Below are positions 23,270 through 30,404 of a stretch of DNA of 37,484 bases, one piece after another. A model generated the notes under the pieces. The model was not told the origin of the DNA. It did no database searches and was given only the letters and a program-made list of their open reading frames with translations. How positions within the stretch are numbered: the stretch's first letter is position 1; each line of letters opens with the position of its first letter. The stretch is from positions 1 to 37,484 of the forward strand of contig NZ_NVQF01000062.1 in assembly GCF_002592005.1 (NCBI RefSeq). The letters are read 5' to 3'. The stretch comes from Mycolicibacterium palauense (GTDB lineage: Bacteria; Actinomycetota; Actinomycetes; Mycobacteriales; Mycobacteriaceae). The position numbers and the translations under genes are program-made.

Positions 23270-24085
23270 GTGACCCGTGAAGCGGCCGGCGCGGCGATCC
23301 GGTCGTTGCGCGAATCCCGGGACCTGTCCCTGGCCGACCTCGCGGCCGCGACGGGAGTGAGCACGATGGGGCTCAGCTACCTGGAGCGCGGAGCCCGAAA
23401 ACCGCACAAAAGCACAGTTCAGAAGGTCGAAAACGGGCTCGGTCTGCCGCCGGGGACCTATGCCCGGCTCGTGGTGGCGGCCGACCCGGGCGCGGAGTTG
23501 GCGCAGGTGGTCGGCGACGCGCCGCCACCGCGGCCGGCCCGCGCCGCCGGGGCCGCCGGGGCCGTGGTGGTCGACCGGCACAGCGACACCGACGTCCTGC
23601 AGGAGTATGCGGAGGCTCAGCTCGACGCACTCCGATCGGTGATCGAGCGACTACCGGCGTCGACGTCCGACGAGTATGAAACATATATGATCTCGGTGAT
23701 AACGCAATGCGTGAAGGCGGAGATGCTGGCCGCCAACTCCTGGCGGGTGGCCGTCAACGCGGGGGCACCGGCCGCGCGACCGCTGCTGGCCCACCTGCAC
23801 GCGCTGGAGTCCACCCGCGCCGAACTGCTCGACCGCATGCCCGGCAGCATCGGCGCCCGCTTCGACCGCGCGTGCGCGGATTCGGGCCTGCCCGACCAGG
23901 TGCTGGCCACGCTGCTGGGCGTCACCGCCGAACAACTCTGGGAGATCCGCAACGTCGGCGCCGTCCCGGCGGGCGCGTTGGCGCGGATACAGGAATTCGT
24001 GGCCGCCTCCCAAGAGGACGCCCAAGAGGACACAGAACAGCTCGTTTCGGGGCGCCGCCCCGAGGGCACGCGGGGCCGGCGATGA
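23270..24085 (+). CDS. HTH (XRE) transcriptional regulator, Rv0023-like
   Basis: 271 residues from GTG 23270, with GGAGGG five bases upstream. Residues 5-60 form an XRE helix-turn-helix (AIRSLRESRDLSLADLAAAT, GVSTMGLSYLERGARKPHK). The next 190 residues are helical, with VVVDRHSDTDVLQEYAEAQL and TQCVKAEMLAANSWRVAVNA as conserved stretches. Length and sequence resemble M. tuberculosis Rv0023, which lies beside whiB5 and upstream of Rv0024, as here. ATGA overlap with the next gene (24082) means it is co-transcribed with the NlpC/P60 gene. It probably regulates this block and itself through the repeats at 23149-23217. Confidence 0.85.
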   Translation: MTREAAGAAIRSLRESRDLSLADLAAATGVSTMGLSYLERGARKPHKSTVQKVENGLGLPPGTYARLVVAADPGAELAQVVGDAPPPRPARAAGAAGAVVVDRHSDTDVLQEYAEAQLDALRSVIERLPASTSDEYETYMISVITQCVKAEMLAANSWRVAVNAGAPAARPLLAHLHALESTRAELLDRMPGSIGARFDRACADSGLPDQVLATLLGVTAEQLWEIRNVGAVPAGALARIQEFVAASQEDAQEDTEQLVSGRRPEGTRGRR

Positions 24086-24903
24086 CCGAACTGGAGATTC
24101 TGGGCCGGGCCCACGCTCTTTTCCCCGGCGGTCGGGCCCCGGCTGCCCAGGCACTGACCGGCCCCGGGCCCCGCCCGCCGACCGGACCGCCGCCCGGGGC
24201 CGGAGCCGGGCCGGCCGGCTACCGCCGGGGCGCCGCCGGGAGTGCCACGGCGCTGCTGGCCGCCGTCGAGACCGACGCCCGGCTGGGGCGCGTCCTGGCC
24301 GCGGCGCTCGAGGAGCACGCCGAGGCCCGCCGCCGTACCGGCGCGGTACTCGCCGCGGCCCGCGCCGACCGGGGCGCCGTCGGGGATTCCCCGGCCGCTC
24401 AGCGCGAGGCGGTGCTCCGCCGGGTGGCGCGGTTGCGCGCCCAGCATGCGCACGTCGTGGCGGCCCGCGCCGCGGCGCGGCGCCGGCTTCTGCTCCTGCG
24501 GGCCCTGCGCTACCTGGTGGCGCGGGGCCGGATTCGGCTGCGCGGCACCGGAGTGCCGGCACCCCGCGGGCGGGTGGCCGGCGCGGTGCGGGCGGCGCTG
24601 TCGCGGCTGGGCCGCCCCTATGTGTGGGGGGCCATCGGGCCGGATCGGTTCGACTGTTCGGGACTCGTGCAGTGGGCCTACCGTCAGGTGGGGATCGATT
24701 TGCCGCGCACCACCTATGACCAGATCGGTGTCGGCGTCGCCGTGCCACGCGAGGCGGTGCGCCCCGGGGATCTGGTCTTCCCGCACGCCGGGCACGTCCA
24801 GTTGGCGATCGGGAACAACCTGGTCGTGGAGGCGCCTTACTCGGGGGCATCGGTCCGGATCAGCCCCCTGGGCGGCCACGTCCAGATCCGTCGCCCGGTC
24901 TGA
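24082..24903 (+). CDS. NlpC/P60 peptidoglycan hydrolase, Rv0024/Rv3896c-like
   Basis: 273 residues from ATG 24082, overlapping the regulator stop (ATGA). Residues 20-50 are Pro/Gly-rich. Residues about 55-145 are a helical region with the pattern of the DUF4226 proteins next door. Residues 165-273 are an NlpC/P60 domain: GRPYVWGAIGPDRFDCSGLV with nucleophile Cys192, and His238 in HAGHVQLAIG. Such enzymes cut D-Glu-mDAP bonds in peptidoglycan. No signal peptide is visible, so export would need the type VII system or a partner. A homologous gene (Rv3896c) stands beside eccB2 in the M. tuberculosis ESX-2 locus, fitting a role in opening the wall for secretion. Confidence 0.88.
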   Translation: MTELEILGRAHALFPGGRAPAAQALTGPGPRPPTGPPPGAGAGPAGYRRGAAGSATALLAAVETDARLGRVLAAALEEHAEARRRTGAVLAAARADRGAVGDSPAAQREAVLRRVARLRAQHAHVVAARAAARRRLLLLRALRYLVARGRIRLRGTGVPAPRGRVAGAVRAALSRLGRPYVWGAIGPDRFDCSGLVQWAYRQVGIDLPRTTYDQIGVGVAVPREAVRPGDLVFPHAGHVQLAIGNNLVVEAPYSGASVRISPLGGHVQIRRPV

Positions 24904-24919
24904 TTGCGGACCACCCGCC

Positions 24920-24955
24920 GGGTGAGTTGTCGCCGATCTGGGGACTGAGTACGTT
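24920..24955 (+). promoter_or_regulatory. Leaderless promoter with TGARTTGTC box (copy A)
   Basis: Box GGGTGAGTTGTC (24920-24931) with TTGTCG (24927-24932) as -35, a 17-bp spacer, -10 TACGTT (24950-24955), and ATG 24962 six bases later. The same design recurs at 25342, 27789 (minus strand) and 29997. Confidence 0.65.
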
Positions 24956-24961
24956 GTGGCC

Positions 24962-25333
24962 ATGGCGGAACAGACCGGACCCTCGGTGACCGCCATGCAG
25001 GCACGCGCCGCCGCCCTGGCGGCCCGCCGCAGCGCGGTCGCCGAATCCGATGACGAGCTGGCTCGGCTGGTCGCCGACGCGCACGCATCCGCCGTCGCCG
25101 GCCGGGCCCGCCTCGACGCCATCGAACGCGAGATCGAGCAGGCCGTCACGCAGCAGTCCGCCCTGGCGCTGGACACCGCAGCCGGCGGCCTGGAATTCCA
25201 GCGTTTCCTGCTCGCCAAACATCGCGAGATCATCGGCATCGTCACCGACGCGGCGGAGAAGGGCCGGGCACACCGGGCCACCCTCGTCGCGCTGACCGCG
25301 CAGTATTCGTCCCCGGATTCGCCGCTCCGGTGA
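24962..25333 (+). CDS. DUF4226-type protein, Rv0025-like
   Basis: 123 residues from ATG 24962 (GTG 24956 is two codons earlier, but the -10 element ends at 24955, which favours the ATG as a leaderless start). It is a single helical domain: MQARAAALAARRSAVAESDD, RLDAIEREIEQAV, then LDTAAGGLEFQRFLLAKHRE and a C-terminal LVALTAQY. The length and position match M. tuberculosis Rv0025 (120 residues). The same domain recurs in the next gene and in degenerate form in the NlpC/P60 protein. No catalytic residues. A structural or chaperone-like role in ESX-associated secretion is inference. Confidence 0.75.
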   Translation: MAEQTGPSVTAMQARAAALAARRSAVAESDDELARLVADAHASAVAGRARLDAIEREIEQAVTQQSALALDTAAGGLEFQRFLLAKHREIIGIVTDAAEKGRAHRATLVALTAQYSSPDSPLR

Positions 25334-25341
25334 GCGGGGCG

Positions 25342-25377
25342 GGGTGAATTGTCCGCCCCGCAGTGCCTGGGTACTGT
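25342..25377 (+). promoter_or_regulatory. Leaderless promoter with TGARTTGTC box (copy B)
   Basis: Box GGGTGAATTGTC (25342-25353) with TTGTCC (25349-25354) as -35, a 17-bp spacer and -10 TACTGT (25372-25377). ATG 25385, which opens a 10-codon leader ORF, lies seven bases downstream. The design is the same as at 24920. Confidence 0.65.
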
Positions 25378-25384
25378 CCCCGCC

Positions 25385-25417
25385 ATGGCGGGGCGGCGAC
25401 GGAGACACCGGCGATGA
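25385..25417 (+). CDS. Arg-rich 10-codon leader ORF
   Basis: ATG 25385 is exactly where a leaderless start is expected from the -10 at 25372-25377. It encodes MAGRRRRHRR and stops at TGA 25415-25417, overlapping ATG 25414 of the next gene as ATGA. Translation of this peptide would couple ribosomes into the large gene, and the Arg/His run could make translation sensitive to tRNA charging. Function is inferred from layout only. Confidence 0.45.
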   Translation: MAGRRRRHRR

Positions 25418-26979
25418 GTGAGATCACCGAACTTCGCGATTCCATCCGTCGGGTCACCGAGGCGACCGGCGATCCCGATGCGTGGCGACGCGGCCTGAGT
25501 GACCGCGAGATCGCCGATCTGTCTTTGTATCCCGTCGACCCGGGCGTCGCCTCGGTGGTGTTGACGAAGTTGCGGCGGGACTACGCCGGGCTGCTGGCCG
25601 GGACCGCCCCGGCGCCGCGTGCAACCACCGCGAAGGATCCGCCGCAAAACCCCGAGGGCGACACCGCGGAGGCCATCCGGTCCGCCGAACACGATCTGGC
25701 GCAACAACGTTCACTCGCGGCTCAGCTGGACCTGCACGCCGTCACCGCCATCCTCGGGGCCCACTCGACCACCGTCGCGGGCGCAGAGGCGTTGAGCCGA
25801 CTGCAGGACGAGATCGAGAACGCGGTGCGCACCCGCACCGACCTCGACACCCCGGCGGGCGCCCGGGATTTCCAGCGTCACCTGATCGCGAGGCTGAAAG
25901 ACATCCGCCGCGTGGTGGAGACCGCCGATCTCGACAGCACCTCCAGGGCCGCGCTGATGGCGGTCTGGACCGCCCTGTACGGCACCGCGAACGCCATGGA
26001 ACCCTCGTCACCCCGGGGCGCCGAGCCGGCGCCCGATACCGGGGAGTCCCCACCGCCGCGACCCCGGGGTGGCGACCCCGGTGCGCCCGCGCGTCTCACC
26101 GGGACCGCTGCGGCGGCGCAGGATCCGCTGTGGGATCAAGTGCTGGCCGGCGATCCGTTGCTGGATGCGCTGGGCGTGGCGCCCGCGGCCGAACCGCCAG
26201 CGGTGGCGGGCCTTCCGGCGACGCCGGTGCTGCCCCTGCCGCCATCTTCGGCACCGGCACCGGTACCGGCCTCGCCGCAGACACCCGCGCCGAGCGCTGT
26301 GCCACCGTCGTCGGCATTGCCGGTGACGACGCCACCGACCACCCCGATCACTGCCCGGGCCCCCGGCCTCGGCGAGGACCCGCTGCGGGCGCTCGAAGAG
26401 CTGATCGGGTCACCGGACGGCCTCGACGACGCGGTCGGCCAGGACGGGGAGCACGGGGCGCAGAGCGAGCAGTCCGACAGTGCCGACAGTGCCGGCAGTG
26501 CCGGCGCCGCCGACCCGAACCGCTCGACCGCCGTGGAAACACCCGGGGAGGAGCCCGGACCGGCGCCGTCGGCCACCGTGCGTCTGCCGGACGGCGACAC
26601 GGTCACCGCCCCCTCGGCTGCACTCGCCGAGGTGATCCGCTCGGCCACCTCCGGCACGCCCCTCGGCGAGGCCTTCCAACGCCAGGGCATCACGATCCCC
26701 GCGCCGGGAGCGGTACCGGAGCACCCCGTGGACCCGTCGCGGTTGGCCCCCGGTGACATCGGGGTGTTCATCGACCGGCACGCCCTGGCACTCGGCGCCG
26801 ACAAGGCGCTGCTCGACAACCACATTCAACCGATCGGCGCCGTGTCCGGTCCGACCTTTCTAGGCTGGTCCCACCCACCGGATCCGAGCACCGACCGCCC
26901 GGCCCCGGCGCCGCCACCCGGCGTGTCCGGCAGTTCGCCCCAACCGACCCGACCGGCATCGGCCGGCACCGACAGCTAG
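25414..26979 (+). CDS. Large DUF4226-type protein with Pro-rich middle, Rv0026-like
   Basis: 521 residues from ATG 25414. An N-terminal segment (1-60) is followed by a DUF4226-type helical domain (about 85-190, with LDTPAGARDFQRHLIAR, as in the preceding protein). A Pro/Ala/Ser/Glu-rich disordered region follows (about 192-385, including SADSAGSAGAAD). A conserved C-terminal domain (about 390-495) carries VRLPDGDTVTAPSAALAEVI, SRLAPGDIGVFIDRHALALG and FLGWSHPP. Gene order and C-terminal pattern match M. tuberculosis Rv0026 (448 residues). It is translated from, or coupled to, the leader ORF. A role linked to type VII secretion is inference from neighbours; no catalytic motif. Confidence 0.75.
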   Translation: MSEITELRDSIRRVTEATGDPDAWRRGLSDREIADLSLYPVDPGVASVVLTKLRRDYAGLLAGTAPAPRATTAKDPPQNPEGDTAEAIRSAEHDLAQQRSLAAQLDLHAVTAILGAHSTTVAGAEALSRLQDEIENAVRTRTDLDTPAGARDFQRHLIARLKDIRRVVETADLDSTSRAALMAVWTALYGTANAMEPSSPRGAEPAPDTGESPPPRPRGGDPGAPARLTGTAAAAQDPLWDQVLAGDPLLDALGVAPAAEPPAVAGLPATPVLPLPPSSAPAPVPASPQTPAPSAVPPSSALPVTTPPTTPITARAPGLGEDPLRALEELIGSPDGLDDAVGQDGEHGAQSEQSDSADSAGSAGAADPNRSTAVETPGEEPGPAPSATVRLPDGDTVTAPSAALAEVIRSATSGTPLGEAFQRQGITIPAPGAVPEHPVDPSRLAPGDIGVFIDRHALALGADKALLDNHIQPIGAVSGPTFLGWSHPPDPSTDRPAPAPPPGVSGSSPQPTRPASAGTDS

Positions 26980-26988
26980 GAGTTCGCG

Positions 26989-27306
26989 ATGGCAGACCGA
27001 GTTCACGTGGTTCCCGCCCAGTTGCGCGACGCGGCGGCCGAACACGCCGCGACGTCGGAACACCTGCGCGCGATGCCGTCCTCCCACGGCGAGATCCAGG
27101 AGAGCCTGGACTCGCTGGGCCCGATCTTCGGTGAGCTGCGCGACGCGGCGACCGAACTGCTCGAACAGCGCCGGCGCTGCTACGAGCAGCAGGCCGACGA
27201 TCACCAACTGATGGCCGATAACCTGAGGCGATCCGCCGAGCTGTGGGAGGAGCAGGACGCCCGGGCCGCACAGCAACTGGGCAGCGTCCACGACGAGAGC
27301 CGATGA
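26989..27306 (+). CDS. EspC-like (DUF2580) type VII small protein, Rv0027-like
   Basis: 105 residues from ATG 26989, with TAGGAG about seven bases upstream. It forms two long helices: VHVVPAQLRDAAAEHAATSE and ELRDAATELLEQRRRCYEQQ, with SSHGEIQESLDSLGPIFGEL between. This is the WXG100-like EspC/DUF2580 pattern of ESX substrates or chaperones. The length equals that of M. tuberculosis Rv0027 (105, from memory). No Y-x-x-x-D/E export motif is obvious at the C-terminus (GSVHDESR), so it may be a cytosolic partner. It lies nine bases after the Rv0026-like gene and overlaps the next start (ATGA), indicating one operon. Confidence 0.8.
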   Translation: MADRVHVVPAQLRDAAAEHAATSEHLRAMPSSHGEIQESLDSLGPIFGELRDAATELLEQRRRCYEQQADDHQLMADNLRRSAELWEEQDARAAQQLGSVHDESR

Positions 27307-27605
27307 CCGAACCCGATCCCGCCTTCGACACCACGCACCCCTGCGGGCACATCCTGTTCCGCAGCTGCCGGGGCGGCTATCTGCACAGCGTGGTGCTCAG
27401 CGAGGGCGCGATGGACATCGAGGCCGGCGAGTTGGCCCGTGGCATCCTGCTGGCCGCCGAGGTGTCCTACCTCAAGGCGGTGATGGAGGTTCGCGCCGAG
27501 ATCATCGCCGCGGGGCACTCACCGTCGGCGGAACTTCCGGGACCGCAGGAACTCGCGGCCGCCCAGGCCGCCCTGGCCGAGCACCAGGACCTGGGCCGGC
27601 GCTGA
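27303..27605 (+). CDS. DUF2694/EspH-like protein, Rv0028-like
   Basis: 100 residues from ATG 27303, overlapping the previous stop by four bases (ATGA). The conserved block THPCGHILFRSCRGGYLHSV, then VLSEGAMDIEAGELARGILL and LKAVMEVRAEIIAAGHSPSA, fits the DUF2694 family that includes EspH of ESX-1 and M. tuberculosis Rv0028 (101 residues). EspH-type proteins are cytosolic ESX-associated factors thought to help particular substrates. Translational coupling to the EspC-like gene suggests that the two products act together. It is followed by a convergent small gene. Confidence 0.75.
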   Translation: MTEPDPAFDTTHPCGHILFRSCRGGYLHSVVLSEGAMDIEAGELARGILLAAEVSYLKAVMEVRAEIIAAGHSPSAELPGPQELAAAQAALAEHQDLGRR

Positions 27606-27635
27606 GGGGCGCGGCGCAGGCCGCTCACCGGCCAC

Positions 27636-27782
27636 TCACCGAGACGGGTCGGGAGGCCCCGGGGAGACGTCCGGAGCAATACGGTCCGGCGGCGCAACCG
27701 GCTCCGCGCCGAACAGCTCCCGGGCGCGCTGCAGCAGTGCCCTGACCTCGTCGAGTTGCTGCTGCAACAGCGAATCAGACAT
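27636..27782 (-). CDS. Small 48-residue helical protein, antisense within the ESX-linked block
   Basis: ATG 27782 to TGA 27636-27638 gives 48 residues: SLLQQQLDEVRALLQRAREL forms an amphipathic, probably coiled-coil helix, followed by a Pro/Asp-rich tail ending PPDPSR. The frame is supported by its promoter: -35 TTGTCG, a 17-bp spacer and -10 TACCGT, six bases before the ATG, sharing the TGAATTGTC box of the neighbouring operons. I recognise no family. The helix could bind one of the helical DUF4226- or EspC-like proteins beside it. It is the only minus-strand gene between whiB5 and the right edge. Confidence 0.6.
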   Translation of the reverse strand: MSDSLLQQQLDEVRALLQRARELFGAEPVAPPDRIAPDVSPGPPDPSR

Positions 27783-27788
27783 GGCCCG

Positions 27789-27823
27789 ACGGTACCGCCG
27801 GCACCGGGGCCCGACAATTCACC
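27789..27823 (-). promoter_or_regulatory. Leaderless promoter with TGARTTGTC box (copy C, minus strand)
   Basis: Minus strand: box GGTGAATTGTC (27813-27823), -35 TTGTCG (27812-27817), a 17-bp spacer, -10 TACCGT (27789-27794), then six bases to ATG 27782. Spacing is identical to copy A. Confidence 0.6.
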
Positions 27824-27876
27824 GCGGCGGCTCTCGGCTGAATAGCCGTATGGGCAGACAACGGTAACCTTGACGC

Positions 27877-29892
27877 GTGGCTATCTTCGGTCGCAGGTCA
27901 GCGCGAAGGCGGATGAAGAGGGCGAGTCAACAGGCCCTCTCGACGCCGTCCTTCCGCACCCCGGCGGACTGCACCCCGTGGGTGCTGGGCGGTCTGTGGC
28001 CCACGGAGCTGAACGCCGTGACCACCGAAACCGCCACGATGGCAGAGTATCTGAAACGCGATCTGCAGCGCATCGCCGATTCGGCCAACGAGAAGATGCG
28101 CATTCTGGCCGAATCGGGTCTGCACGGCGACGAGCGCACCGCCGAGGAGACCCGCGTCATCAACGTCGCCCGCGCGTTCGCCGTGCTGCGGGTGGAATCC
28201 ACGGTGCGGCAGCTTCGCAAGGAAGCCATCGGGTTTCAGACGGAGTATCTGCGGCTGGACTCGGTGGCCAACCGGGGCACCCCCGCGATCGAGCAGACCC
28301 AGATCGTCGACATGACCGAGCTGCGGGAGGCGCTGAGGGATGGCGCCCAGAAAGACGCGCGAAGAGAAGAGCCACAGCGAGAACCGGTCAACGGGCGACG
28401 CCGTTACGGCCGCCACGCCGCCGAACGGCCTGCGGTCACCGTCGATGCCGAGCAAGTCCAAGCCGAGGAAGTCCAGGTGATGCCGGCGGTGCCGGTCTCG
28501 GAGCCGGTTTCCGAGCCGATCTCGGTGCCGATCTCGGAGCCGGTCTCGGAGCCGGTCCCCGAGCCGGCGGACCGTTCCGAACCGCGCCGGTGGTGGGAGT
28601 CGGCACCCCCGCCGCCGCAGGCCCCCGCCGCGTCCCTCGAGGAGACCGAGCCGCCGGAGCCACTGGAGACCCCTGAGGCGCGTGAGATGCCCGGGGTCCC
28701 CGACATCCCGCCCTCTGATATCGCCCAGGTTCCCGAGGCGCCCGAGGTAGCCGAGGTGCGTGAGGCGCCCGGGGCTCCTGAGGCTGTCGCCGAGGTGCCC
28801 CCAGAACCAGCCGCACCGGCCGCAGAACCCGGGACGCCGGCAGCGACCGAGCACGTGCCCGCCCCGCCCCGGGCGGCGCCACCGACCGCCCCGGGTGCCG
28901 GCGGCGCCGTCGGCTGGACGGGTCCGGTCACGGAGTCCCCGACGACGCCGCCCGGTGCCGGCGTGACCGGGCCGGCACCGTCGGGCACCACGCCCGCCGG
29001 CGCCGAGCCGGAACCGGTCACGGCGGCGACCGGCCACCAACGCCAGCCAGAACCCGAGCCAGAACCCGAGCTCGAACCGCTCCCCAGGCCCGAGGAGATC
29101 CCACTGCAGTGGTTCGGCGGCCGGGTCGAGGACCCACCGGAATACGTGCCGCCGCCCCGTCCGGCTCCGCGCGACACCCCGGCGGAGCCGGTGGCCCGCC
29201 CGGTCGCCCCCGTGCCGAGCACCCCCCGGCGCGTCGACACCGCCGGTGCCGACGGCGAGCCGCGGCTGGCCCGGCTGCTGGAATACGTCGCGCGCCAGGA
29301 ACCGGGACTGCGATGGGCGATCGGTGCGCGCGCCGACGGCGCCACCGTGCTGGTCACCGACCTGGCCTACGGCTGGATACCTCCGGGGCTCGATCTCCCG
29401 GCCGACGTCGAGCTGCTGCCGCCGGCCCGGCGCCGGGGTAACGCCACGGCGCTGTTGGGCCAGGCCGGGGACACCGTGTCCAGGCTGGTCTATGCACCCG
29501 GCGACCCGTTCCGCGGGGGCGGCGAGGCCGAAGCCGGCGCCTCCTCGGCGCCGCGGCAGCTCCCCGACGTCGACGACCTGGGATGGAAGCTCGGCGAAGC
29601 GACTCACTGGCGTGACGGGCTGCCGCGCATGGTGAACACGCTGGCCCGGGCGGCCGCCGCGGGGACCGGCGTGGTGGAGGCCGAACTCGATGTGCTGCGG
29701 GTGCATCTGGACACCGCCCGCTACCAGCTGATGTCCCTGTACCCCGACGTCGACCCGAACGTGCTGCTCAACTGCCTGCTGCTGGCGGCCACCGAGGCGC
29801 TGGCCACCGGCGACAAGGTGGCCGCGAACTATCACTTCAGCTGGTTCGAGGCGCTCAGCGCCCCGGCGGGCAGCCAGTGGAACACCTACTGA
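27877..29892 (+). CDS. Large Pro/Glu-rich ESX-associated protein, Rv0029/Rv3899c-like
   Basis: 671 residues from GTG 27877, six bases after a -10 TAACCT (27865-27870), so leaderless. An N-terminal helical domain (about 1-150: RTPADCTPWVLGGLWPTELN, RVINVARAFAVLRVESTVRQ) is followed by about 270 residues of low-complexity Pro/Glu/Ala sequence, including six SEPV-type repeats. A C-terminal folded domain follows (about 425-671: RLARLLEYVARQEPGLRWAI, GWIPPGLDLPADVELLPPAR, MVNTLARAAAAGTGVVEAEL, YHFSWFEALSAP). The C-terminal domain resembles M. tuberculosis Rv3899c, a neighbour of ESX-2, and Rv0029. No catalytic motif; likely a scaffold or secreted partner. The stop codon lies inside a 10-bp tandem repeat. 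Confidence 0.75.
   Translation: MAIFGRRSARRRMKRASQQALSTPSFRTPADCTPWVLGGLWPTELNAVTTETATMAEYLKRDLQRIADSANEKMRILAESGLHGDERTAEETRVINVARAFAVLRVESTVRQLRKEAIGFQTEYLRLDSVANRGTPAIEQTQIVDMTELREALRDGAQKDARREEPQREPVNGRRRYGRHAAERPAVTVDAEQVQAEEVQVMPAVPVSEPVSEPISVPISEPVSEPVPEPADRSEPRRWWESAPPPPQAPAASLEETEPPEPLETPEAREMPGVPDIPPSDIAQVPEAPEVAEVREAPGAPEAVAEVPPEPAAPAAEPGTPAATEHVPAPPRAAPPTAPGAGGAVGWTGPVTESPTTPPGAGVTGPAPSGTTPAGAEPEPVTAATGHQRQPEPEPEPELEPLPRPEEIPLQWFGGRVEDPPEYVPPPRPAPRDTPAEPVARPVAPVPSTPRRVDTAGADGEPRLARLLEYVARQEPGLRWAIGARADGATVLVTDLAYGWIPPGLDLPADVELLPPARRRGNATALLGQAGDTVSRLVYAPGDPFRGGGEAEAGASSAPRQLPDVDDLGWKLGEATHWRDGLPRMVNTLARAAAAGTGVVEAELDVLRVHLDTARYQLMSLYPDVDPNVLLNCLLLAATEALATGDKVAANYHFSWFEALSAPAGSQWNTY
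28495..28566. repeat. Six in-frame 12-bp repeats (SEPV type)
   Basis: Six tandem 12-bp units based on GTCTCGGAGCCG within the large Pro/Glu-rich gene, encoding V/I-S-E-P six times with minor changes (residues 207-230). The unit length keeps the frame. It extends the disordered linker of the protein. Confidence 0.85.
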
Positions 29893-29930
29893 CACCTACT
29901 GACACCTATCGACACCTACTGACACCTGTT
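29881..29930. repeat. Five tandem 10-bp repeats spanning a stop codon
   Basis: Five consecutive copies of a unit like GACACCTACT, at 10-bp period with few changes. The first copy encodes the last residues of the large gene and the stop TGA 29890-29892 lies at the junction with the second. The 10-bp period shifts frame between copies. Confidence 0.9.
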
Positions 29931-29996
29931 GAACGGAACCCGGCGAGTTGTCCCGACGCGGGCATACCCACGCCGGGCCGCACGCTCGGCAATGAA

Positions 29997-30026
29997 TTGA
30001 CGTGTTTCGAAGGACATCTCCATACT
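29997..30026 (+). promoter_or_regulatory. Leaderless promoter with TGAATTGAC box (copy E)
   Basis: ATGAATTGAC (29992-30001) with -35 TTGACG (29997-30002), an 18-bp spacer and -10 CATACT (30021-30026). GTG 30033 lies six bases on. This probably drives the YbaB-like gene and the ESX core genes behind it. A related box without a proper -10 (GGCGAGTTGTC, 29942-29952, copy D) lies upstream. Confidence 0.6.
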
Positions 30027-30032
30027 GGCTAG

Positions 30033-30362
30033 GTGGCGGGGTCTGGCGACGGCGTGGAACGCGGTGGCAAACTCAGCGACAGGGATCTCGTCGACGCCGT
30101 GCTGCGGGAGCTCAACGAGGCGGCCGACCGGTGGGAGGCGCTCGTTGCCCAGGCCGAGACGATCACTTTCAGCGTTGATTTGGGGGATGTTCATGCGGTG
30201 GCCAATTCCGACGGGAAACTCATCGACCTCACCGTGCATCCGAGCGCGGTGAGCGGCTATTCCCACGGCGAACTCGCCGAACGGCTGAACCTGGCCTTCG
30301 CCGCATTGCGCGAGGAGGCCCAGGCCGAGAACGCCGCCCGCTACGGCGGCGTGCTCGAGTAG
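30033..30362 (+). CDS. YbaB/EbfC family DNA-binding-like protein
   Basis: 109 residues from GTG 30033, six bases after a -10 element. The sequence follows the YbaB/EbfC pattern used in ESX loci (EspL in ESX-1): a helical N-terminus (LSDRDLVDAVLRELNEAADR), a central beta pair (ETITFSVDLGDVHAVANSDG, KLIDLTVHPSAV) and a C-terminal helix (AERLNLAFAALREEAQAEN). Family members dimerise and bind DNA or stabilise ESX substrates. It is the first gene of the run into EccB, 42 bp upstream, and probably co-transcribed with it. Confidence 0.75.
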   Translation: MAGSGDGVERGGKLSDRDLVDAVLRELNEAADRWEALVAQAETITFSVDLGDVHAVANSDGKLIDLTVHPSAVSGYSHGELAERLNLAFAALREEAQAENAARYGGVLE

Positions 30363-30404
30363 GCCGCCGAGCCTGAACCTGCCCGACAAGGACACCCGAA
30401 TCTC

